A DNA stretch of 64,000 bases from Aldehydirespirator sp965116865 (GTDB lineage: Bacteria > Actinomycetota > Acidimicrobiia > Acidimicrobiales > Aldehydirespiratoraceae), in NCBI GenBank assembly GCA_965116865.1, contig OZ220727.1:372001-436000 (forward strand), in the 5' to 3' direction. The position numbers and the translations under genes are program-made. The stretch's first letter is position 1. Every line of letters starts with the position of its first letter. The notes beneath the pieces are model-generated. The model worked only from the letters and a program-made list of their open reading frames with translations, ran no database searches and was not told the origin of the DNA. Below are positions 42,733 through 52,400 of this stretch, one piece after another.

Positions 42733-42873
42733 GGCCCAACTTGCGCACCGTCGCCGTCGCAGCCGCCGCGACCGGTCCCGCTCAGCAGACCCTGATATAG
42801 CCGGGTGGCCAGTCGTGGAGGTGGTAGAGGCCGTCGAGCCGCGACCGGTCCCGCTCAGCAGACCCTGATGTAG
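42733..42873 (+). pseudogene. Decayed, duplicated 3' end of a DUF1156-type methylase gene
   Basis: GGCCCAACTTGCGC at 42733 followed by ACCGTCGCCGTCGCAGCCGC and CTCAGCAGACCCTGATATAG to 42800 matches, with a 12-nt deletion and few substitutions, the last 70 nt of the intact DUF1156 gene (about 27672-27744), including the encoded ending Q-Q-T-L-(L/I)-stop. The last 36 nt (42765-42800) are repeated at 42838-42873 with one mismatch, giving a 73-bp tandem duplication. The rest of the gene is absent. Confidence 0.65.
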
Positions 42874-42994
42874 CGGTGCCTGGCGTCACCGGAGCGCAGA
42901 CGAGAGGCAGACCACCGACCTGATCACGAATCCTCGTCGACGTCCACGGCCGGGTCGATTGCTCTGAGAAGTCGATACACACCCGAAGAGGGGC

Positions 42995-43078
42995 TGGCGT
43001 CGCTCCCGCCCGCTGCATCGCCTCGATGCGAGCGCGCTCGTCGAAGCTGAGCCTCTGTGCCATGATGGGAACCTCCAC
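42995..43078 (-). pseudogene. IS30-family transposase N-terminal fragment
   Basis: The minus strand encodes MEVPIMAQRLSFDERARIEAMQ followed by RAGATP, the beginning of the HTH_38 domain of IS30 transposases (R-L-S-x-x-E-R-x-x-I-x-x-x-x-x-x-G). After about 28 codons the similarity stops and the remaining frame (to 42782) is unrelated sequence. Start ATG could be 43063 or 43078. It is a stump of an IS30 element. Confidence 0.6.
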
Positions 43079-43142
43079 CGGTTAGGATGCTTGTGTAGCG
43101 ACCGGCCATCATGGCCGATCACTTGCATCCACCGGTGGGAGG
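43072..43142. repeat. Imperfect inverted repeat with inner palindrome
   Basis: CCTCCACCGGTTAGGATGC (43072-43090) faces GCATCCACCGGTGGGAGG (43125-43142), complementary apart from small gaps, and the palindrome GGCCATCATGGCC (43104-43116) lies at the centre. It covers the 5' edge of the IS30 fragment and could be an IS end, a target structure or a strong hairpin protecting against read-through. Confidence 0.5.
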
Positions 43143-43418
43143 TCGCCCAACCTCTATGCCCAGAACACAGCCGGCAACTAACCACCGAGGCTCAACCCCA
43201 AAGTCCACCACGCCACGGGACGCCCCCAACCAAGCCCCCTACTGAAATACCTGGGCTAGCATTGGAGTTCGGTATGTTGAGCAATGTGTACTGGTGTCCG
43301 GTTGGCCTCAGGTGCCGCAACCTCTCTGAAAGTAGTTGCCGTCCTTCCAAGGATCTGAAAATATATGAGAGATCAATCAGCGCGGCCCCTAATTGTATGC
43401 AGTTGATGTGAGGGCATT
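43143..43418 (+). promoter_or_regulatory. AT-richer upstream region of the giant surface protein
   Basis: Lower GC than its surroundings. TTGCCG (43336-43341) followed 17 nt later by AAATAT (43359-43364) is a weak promoter candidate. GAGGG 5 nt before GTG 43419 is the ribosome binding site. Confidence 0.35.
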
Positions 43419-46400
43419 GTGAGCCGCGGCATTCTCGCTCCGATATCGCGCCGGAGGGCCGGGGCGTCGCTCGTGGCCACAGCGCTCGTTGCCGTGCTGC
43501 TGCCGTCGTCGGCTTCGGCTCAGGCGTTGTCGGACGTTGCCACGCTCGGTGGCATCACGGTGGCCGACGAGACCCTGTCGCCGGAGTTCTCCTCGGACGT
43601 CCATGCCTACCGCGTGGACGTCGCCCACGACGACAGTCAGGTGACTGTCGGGTTCACCAGGGGCCACTCCGGCCAGACGGTGGTCTTCAAGGACGGCTCG
43701 GACCAGGACCTCACCGACGCCGACGGCGACACGGAGGGCCATCAGGTGGACCTGGCCGCAGGCGTCAACACGGTGAAGCTGGTCGTCACGCCCGAGGACA
43801 CCACCGCCGACACCGCGACCTACACCCTGACCGTTGTGCGGGCCCTGCCCTCCGGCGTGACCGGGGTGCCCTCAGACTGGGACCTCAAGCCCGCTCGCCT
43901 GAGCGTCGGCGAGCAGTTCCGGCTCATGTTCGTCACGTCGACCACTCGGGACGCCACCTCGACCAGCATCGACGACTACGACGCGTTCGTGCGCGACGCG
44001 ATCGCCAGCAACGGCCACGCCGCTGTCAAAGAGAATTCCCGGATATTCAAGGCGCTGGCCAGCACCGATGCGGTCTCGGCCCGCGACCATACCGGGACCG
44101 GCTTCACCGACGGCGGCGGCGAGGGCGTGCCCGTCTACTGGCTGAGCGCCGCACACAAGATCGCCGACAACTACGAGGACCTCTGGGAGAATAGCGGCGA
44201 CTGGGGAGGGCGTGCCGCCTTCGAGGGGGCTGTGCCAACAACAGACATTGTGCGTTTCTGGACGGGCTCTGCGTCCGACGGCAGCCAGATGGAGGGATCG
44301 ACACTGGGCTCGACAACCGTAAGCGGCGGGATAAGTCTCCTATCGCCAGCATTCACGCAGTTCAGCACCGGCAAGGTCGAAGACTCCGATGGGTTGTTGA
44401 GCTTACTGGGCCTGTCGGGCGTGTTTCAGGTGGTGGATGCTCTGCCTGCACCTGAATTGGCCGCATTGTCGGTGACGGCGGCGGGCGCCTCGGACGACAG
44501 GCTGCACGGCTTCGTGTCCGACCACTACGAGTATCACGTGGGGTTCGGCACCGGTGTGTCGCAGGCGACGCTCGCGTGGACGGTCGCGTTTGAGGATGTC
44601 GCGGAGGTGTCTGTGCTGGACGCTGCCGGCGGTGTGCTCGGCGACGCGGACGGCGGGCAGGAGGGCTACCAGGTCGACTTGGAGGAGGGCCTCAACACTG
44701 TCATTGTCAGGGTGTCGCACTCCGACCACGTCCTGGTCAGGGACTACACGCTGCATCTGGGGGTCGGCTCGACGGAGTGGGGCGGTTGGCGCGCCGGCGA
44801 CGACATCGATTATTTGTGGAATGTCGACAACATCAAGCCCCGCGGCATGGCGGGCACTGTCGATACGTTGTGGGTGGCCGACGCGGGCAGCAACAGGGTT
44901 CTGGCGTTCGACCGTTCCGACGGTAGGCGGGTGGAGGGTCTCGATGTCGTGTTGAGTTCCGCCGACGGCAACACGGTGCTGTGGGGCGGGATCTGGTCAG
45001 ACATGGTCAAAGACGTCGACGATTCCACGGTGAGCGGCACGTTGTGGGTGTCCAACCCCGTCAAGAACTCCGACACCGACAAGCTTTTCGCGTACAAGGT
45101 CGCTGTCAAAGCCGACGGCATGCCGGGCACGGGTCACGGCGGCCGCGACTCCGGCAAGGACATCGAGTTGTCGGGGGGCAACAGCGATCCGGAGGGTTTG
45201 TGGTCGAACGGTTCGACGATGTGGGTGAGCGACTCCAGCGACCGCAAGCTGTACGCGTACAAGGTCGCTGTCAAAGCCGACGGCACGCCGGACACGGATC
45301 ACGGCGGCCGCGACTCCGGCAAGGACATCGACGTCTCGAGCGTGTTCAGCGGCGGCCAGCGGCCGCGCGCCGTCGTCGGCGACGGCACCGCGGTCTGGGT
45401 GCTCAACGATTCCCTCAACAGGCTGTACGCGTTCGAGATCGACGACAGGGAGCGCAACAGCGGCTGGGACATCGGGCTGCACGACAGCCACCGTCAACGC
45501 TCCGGCAGCAAGACCCGCGGCGCGTGGAGAGAGGGTGCGGCGATCTATGTGGGCCGCGGCGACCTCGAACGTTCCAAGCTCTTCGCCTACAACACCGCGG
45601 CGCTGGTGTTCACGTCGGGGGCGGTGACGGTCGATGAGGGTGCCAGGGCGGTGTACGGGGTCAAGTTGTCGTCGCGGCCGTCGGACGATGTGACGGTGAC
45701 GGTGTCGGCGTTGGCGGACAGCGATTTGGTGTTGGGCGGGGCTGCGGACGCAGTGTCGGTGTCGGTGTCGGAGTCGGGGTCTGTGCTGGCGTTGACGTTC
45801 ACGACTGATGATTGGGATGTGTTCCAGTCGGTGGGTGTGCATGCCGACCACGACGACGACATCGTCGACGACAGCGCGGTGTTGCGCCATACGGCGTCGG
45901 GCGGCGGCTACGACGCGGCCGGTGATGTGGTGGTGTCGGTCACGGATGATGATTCTGCGGGGTTGGTGTTCGATCCGTCGGCGGTGTCTGTGGAGGAGGG
46001 CACCAGGGCTGTGTACGTGGTCAAGTTGTCGTCGCGGCCGTCGGACGATGTGACGGTGACGGTGTCGGCGTTGGCGGACAGCGATTTGGTGTTGGGCGGG
46101 GCTGCGGACGCAGTGTCGGTGTCGGTGTCGGAGTCGGGGTCTGTGCTGGCGTTGACGTTCACGACTGATGATTGGGATGTGTTCCAGTCGGTGGGTGTGC
46201 ATGCCGACCACGACGACGACTTCGTCGACGACAGCGCGGTGTTGCGCCATACGGCGTCGGGCGGCGGCTACGACGCGGCCGGTGATGTGGTGGTGTCGGT
46301 CACGGATGATGATTCTGCGGGGTTGGTGTTCGATCCGTCGGCGGTGTCTGTGGAGGAGGGCACCAGGGCTGTGTACGTGGTCAAGTTGTTGTCGCGGCCG

Positions 46401-49400
46401 TCGGACGATGTGACGGTGACGGTGTCGGCGTTGGAGGGTGGTGATTTGGTGTTGGGTGGGGCTGCGGACGCGGTGTCGGTGTCGGTGTCGGTGGCTGGGG
46501 ATGTGTTGGAGTTGACGTTCACGACTGATGATTGGGATGTGTTCCAGTCGGTGGGTGTGCATGCTGACCACGACGACGACTTCGTCGACGACAGCGCGGT
46601 GTTGCGCCATACGGCGTCGGGCGGTGGCTACAGCGTGTCGGGTGATGTGTCGGTGTCGGTGTCGGATGATGATTCTGCGCCGTTGTCGTCTGATGCGTCG
46701 TTGTCGGGGTTGTCGGTGGCTGGGGCGGAGGTGGAGGGGTTCGTGTCGACGACGTTGGCTTACACGGTGGATGTGGCGGCGGCGGGGTTGGTGTCGGTGG
46801 TGCCGGATTTCTCGGATCCGGGCGCGTCGGCGGAGTATTTGGACGGCGGCGGCATGACGATCGTCGATTCTGATGGTCTGGTGGATGGTTTGCAGGCGGT
46901 GTTGCCGGTGGGTGTGTCGACGGTGAGGGTTGTGGTGACTGCTGAGGACGGTTCGTCGTCGCGGACTTATGTGTTGACGGTGCGGTTGGGGTCGTCGGAG
47001 GTGGGTGTGTGGAAGGTGGTTGATGATGTCGAGTGGCTGGACAGCACTAATTGGGCGCCGCGTGGTTTGTGGTCGGACGGGTCGACGTTGTGGGTGGCTG
47101 ATGATTGGGGTGACCGGGTGTTCGCGTACGCGTGGCCGGGTGGTGTCCGTCAGGACGGCACTTCGGGCACTGATGATCTGGAGCTTGACGACACCGAGCT
47201 GACGGTGCTGAATAACTGCGGGTTGTCGGGTGTTGACAAGTGCAGCCCGGCGTTGTACGGGGTGTGGCGCGGCGCGGACGCGTTGTGGGTGCTGAATTAT
47301 GACGATCCCGCGGCGAGGGTGCATCCCTATGACATCTCGATGAACGCGCCTCACGGCATGTTGCAGCCTTTCGGTGTGCCGGCGGCGGCGGGTGATGCGG
47401 CGGGCCTCTGGTCGGACGGGTCGACGTTGTGGACAGTTGATGCCGACACGGATCGGGTGTATGCGTTCGATCTGTCCAGCGGGGCGCGTTTGGACGGCAG
47501 CGACGGCCGCGCTAACCGCGAGTTCGACTTGCATGCTGACAATGGCAACGCGCAGGGCATTTGGTCTGACGGTGTGACGGTGTGGGTGACTGAGGCCGAT
47601 GAGACCAACGGCGACGACATGCTGTACGCGTACGACCTCGCTGACGGGTCGCACGACGCGCCGAAGGACCTGGCCACGTCCACTGCGGGCGTGCCGCGGT
47701 GGACGCGTGCGGGGCTGTGGTCTGACGGTGCGACGATGTGGGTGTCGGCCATCGGCGGCGGCAGGCCGAAAGGCGCCGGCACGGGCCAGAAGCTCTACTC
47801 GTTCAATATGCCGGTGTCGGACAACGCCGAGCTCGGCGCCGTGACGGTGACCCATCCGGGCGGGGCGCTCGATGTGGTGGCCGATCCCGATGACGGCTCG
47901 GTGCGGGTGGCGGTCGTCCCGACGGGCATCGACGAGGTCACCGTCACCGTCGTGGCGCGCCAGCTCAAGGCTGCCGTCGCGGTCACCTCTCCCGCCGACA
48001 GCGACGTCAACGAGGGCGGCCACCAGGTCGACCTGTCGGGCCTCGACGGCAACGACACCGTCGACGTGGGAGTGACGGTCACCGCGCAGGACACCACCAT
48101 CGAGACGTACATTCTGCGGTTGCGCCGCCCCAGCTTGGTGTTCGATCCGTCGGCGGTGACTGTCGAGGAGGGCACCAGGGCTGTGTACGGGGTCAAGTTG
48201 TCGTCGCGGCCGTCGGACGATGTGACGGTGACGGTGTCGGCGTTGGAGGGTGGTGATTTGGTGTTGTCGTCGGCGGCGACGGGCTCGGTGTCGGTGTCGG
48301 TGGCTGGGGATGTGTTGGAGTTGACGTTCACGACTGATGATTGGGATGTGTTCCAGTCGGTGGGTGTGCATGCCGATCACGACGACGATGCTGTCGACGA
48401 CAGCGCGGTGTTGCGTCACACGGCGTCGGGCGGCGGCTACGAAGTGTCGGGTGATGTGTCGGTGTCGGTGTCGGATGATGATTCTGCGGGGTTGGTGTTC
48501 GATCCGTCGGGGTCGGTGTCTGTGGGTGAGGGTGCGAGGGTGGTGTACGGGGTCAAGTTGTTGTCGCGGCCGTCGGGTGATGTGTCGGTGGTGGTGTCGG
48601 CGTTGGAGGGTGGTGATTTGGTGTTGGGTGGGGCTGCGGATGCGGTGTCGGTGTCGGTGTCGGTGGCTGGGGATGTGTTGGAGTTGACGTTCACGACTGA
48701 TGATTGGGATGTGTTCCAGTCGGTGGGTGTGCATGCCGATCACGACGACGACATCGTCGACGACAGCGCGGTGTTGCGTCACACGGCGTCGGGCGGCGGC
48801 TACGAAGTGTCGGGTGATGTGTCGGTGTCGGTGTCGGATGATGATTCTGCGGGGTTGGTGTTCGATCCGTCGGGGTCGGTGTCTGTGGGTGAGGGTGCGA
48901 GGGTGGTGTACGGGGTCAAGTTGTTGTCGCGGCCGTCGGGTGATGTGTCGGTGGTGGTGTCGGCGTTGGAGGGTGGTGATTTGGTGTTGGGTGGGGCTGC
49001 GGACGCGGTGTCGGTGTCGGTGTCGGTGGCTGGGTCTGTGTTGGAGTTGACGTTCACGACTGATGATTGGGATGTGTTCCAGTCGGTGGGTGTGCATGCC
49101 GATCACGACGACGACATCGTCGACGACAGCGCGGTGTTGCGTCACACGGCGTCGGGCGGCGGCTACGAAGTGTCGGGTGATGTGTCGGTGTCGGTGTCGG
49201 ATGATGATTCTGCGGGGTTGGTGTTCGATCCGTCGGGGTCGGTGTCTGTGGGTGAGGGTGCGAGGGTGGTGTACGGGGTCAAGTTGTTGTCGCGGCCGTC
49301 GGGTGATGTGTCGGTGGTGGTGTCGGCGTTGGAGGGTGGTGATTTGGTGTTGGGTGGGGCTGCGGACGCGGTGTCGGTGTCGGTGTCGGTGGCTGGGTCT

Positions 49401-52400
49401 GTGTTGGAGTTGACGTTCACGACTGATGATTGGGATGTGTTCCAGTCGGTGGGTGTGCATGCCGACCACGACGACGATGCTGTCGACGACAGCGCGGTGT
49501 TGCGTCACACGGCGTCGGGCGGCGGCTACGAAGTGTCGGGTGATGTGTCGGTGTCGGTGTCGGATGATGATTCTGCGGGGTTGGTGTTCGATCCGTCGGG
49601 GTCGGTGTCTGTGGGTGAGGGTGCGAGGGTTGTGTACGGGGTCAAGTTGTTGTCGCGGCCGTCGGGTGATGTGTCGGTGGTGGTGTCGGCGTTGGAGGGT
49701 GGTGATTTGGTGTTGGGTGGGGCTGCGGACGCGGTGTCGGTGTCGGTGTCGGTGGCTGGGGATGTGTTGGAGTTGACGTTCACGACTGATGATTGGGATG
49801 TGTTCCAGTCGGTGGGTGTGCATGCCGATCACGACGACGACATCGTCGACGACAGCGCGGTGTTGCGTCACACGGCGTCGGGCGGCGGCTACGAAGTGTC
49901 GGGTGATGTGTCGGTGTCGGTGTCGGATGATGATTCTGCGGGGTTGGTGTTCGATCCGTCGGGGTCGGTGTCTGTGGGTGAGGGTGCGAGGGTGGTGTAC
50001 GGGGTCAAGTTGTTGTCGCGGCCGTCGGGTGATGTGTCGGTGGTGGTGTCGGCGTTGGAGGGTGGTGATTTGGTGTTGGGTGGGGCTGCGGATGCGGTGT
50101 CGGTGTCGGTGTCGGTGGCTGGGTCTGTGTTGGAGTTGACGTTCACGACTGATGATTGGGATGTGTTCCAGTCGGTGGGTGTGCATGCCGATCACGACGA
50201 CGACATCGTCGACGACAGCGCGGTGTTGCGTCACACGGCGTCGGGCGGCGGCTACGAAGTGTCGGGTGATGTGTCGGTGTCGGTGTCGGATGATGATTCT
50301 GCGGGGTTGGTGTTCGATCCGTCGGGGTCGGTGTCTGTGGGTGAGGGTGCGAGGGTGGTGTACGGGGTCAAGTTGTTGTCGCGGCCGTCGGGTGATGTGT
50401 CGGTGGTGGTGTCGGCGTTGGAGGGTGGTGATTTGGTGTTGGGTGGGGCTGCGGACGCGGTGTCGGTGTCGGTGTCGGTGGCTGGGTCTGTGTTGGAGTT
50501 GACGTTCACGACTGATGATTGGGATGTGTTCCAGTCGGTGGGTGTGCATGCCGATCACGACGACGACATCGTCGACGACAGCGCGGTGTTGCGTCACACG
50601 GCGTCGGGCGGCGGCTACGACGCGGCCGGTGATGTGGTGGTGTCGGTGTCGGATGATGATTCTGCGGGGTTGGTGTTCGATCCGTCGGGGTCGGTGTCTG
50701 TGGGTGAGGGTGCGAGGGTTGTGTACGGGGTCAAGTTGTTGTCGCGGCCGTCGGGTGATGTGTCGGTGGTGGTGTCGGCGTTGGAGGGTGGTGATTTGGT
50801 GTTGGGTGGGGCTGCGGACGCGGTGTCGGTGTCGGTGTCGGTGGCTGGGGATGTGTTGGAGTTGACGTTCACGACTGATGATTGGGATGTGTTCCAGTCG
50901 GTGGGTGTGCATGCCGACCACGACGACGATGCTGTCGACGACAGCGCGGTGTTGCGTCACACGGCGTCGGGCGGCGGCTACGAAGTGTCGGGTGATGTGT
51001 CGGTGTCGGTGTCGGATGATGATTCTGCGGGGTTGGTGTTCGATCCGTCGGGGTCGGTGTCTGTGGGTGAGGGTGCGAGGGTTGTGTACGGGGTCAAGTT
51101 GTTGTCGCGGCCGTCGGGTGATGTGTCGGTGGTGGTGTCGGCGTTGGAGGGTGGTGATTTGGTGTTGGGTGGGGCTGCGGACGCGGTGTCGGTGTCGGTG
51201 TCGGTGGCTGGGGATGTGTTGGAGTTGACGTTCACGACTGATGATTGGGATGTGTTCCAGTCGGTGGGTGTGCATGCCGATCACGACGACGACATCGTCG
51301 ACGACAGCGCGGTGTTGCGTCACACGGCGTCGGGCGGCGGCTACGACGCGGCCGGTGATGTGGTGGTGTCGGTGTCGGATGATGATTCTGCGGGGTTGGT
51401 GTTCGATCCGTCGGGGTCGGTGTCTGTGGGTGAGGGTGCGAGGGTTGTGTACGGGGTCAAGTTGTTGTCGCGGCCGTCGGGTGATGTGTCGGTGGTGGTG
51501 TCGGCGTTGGAGGGTGGTGATTTGGTGTTGGGTGGGGCTGCGGATGCGGTGTCGGTGTCGGTGTCGGTGGCTGGGGATGTGTTGGAGTTGACGTTCACGA
51601 CTGATGATTGGGATGTGTTCCAGTCGGTGGGTGTGCATGCCGATCACGACGACGACATCGTCGACGACAGCGCGGTGTTGCGTCACACGGCGTCGGGCGG
51701 CGGCTACGACGCGGCCGGTGATGTGGTGGTGTCGGTGTCGGATGATGATTCTGCGGGGTTGGTGTTCGATCCGTCGGGGTCGGTGTCTGTGGGTGAGGGT
51801 GCGAGGGTTGTGTACGGGGTCAAGTTGTTGTCGCGGCCGTCGGGTGATGTGTCGGTGGTGGTGTCGGCGTTGGAGGGTGGTGATTTGGTGTTGGGTGGGG
51901 CTGCGGACGCGGTGTCGGTGTCGGTGTCGGTGGCTGGGGATGTGTTGGAGTTGACGTTCACGACTGATGATTGGGATGTGTTCCAGTCGGTGGGTGTGCA
52001 TGCCGATCACGACGACGACATCGTCGACGACAGCGCGGTGTTGCGTCACACGGCGTCGGGCGGCGGCTACGACGCGGCCGGTGATGTGGTGGTGTCGGTG
52101 TCGGATGATGATTCTGCGGGGTTGGTGTTCGATCCGTCGGGGTCGGTGTCTGTGGGTGAGGGTGCGAGGGTTGTGTACGGGGTCAAGTTGTTGTCGCGGC
52201 CGTCGGGTGATGTGTCGGTGACGGTGTCGGCGTTGGAGGGTGGTGATTTGGTGTTGGGTGGGGCTGCGGACGCGGTGTCGGTGTCGGTGTCGGTGGCGGG
52301 GTCTGTGTTGGAGTTGACGTTCACGACTGATGATTGGGATGTGTTCCAGTCGGTGGGTGTGCATGCCGATCACGACGACGACGCTGTGGACGATTCGGCG

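Noticed and set aside
42782..43078. A complete 98-residue protein on the minus strand
   Set aside because: Only the first 28 codons match an IS30 transposase; the rest crosses the duplicated methylase remnant in antisense and is not a gene.
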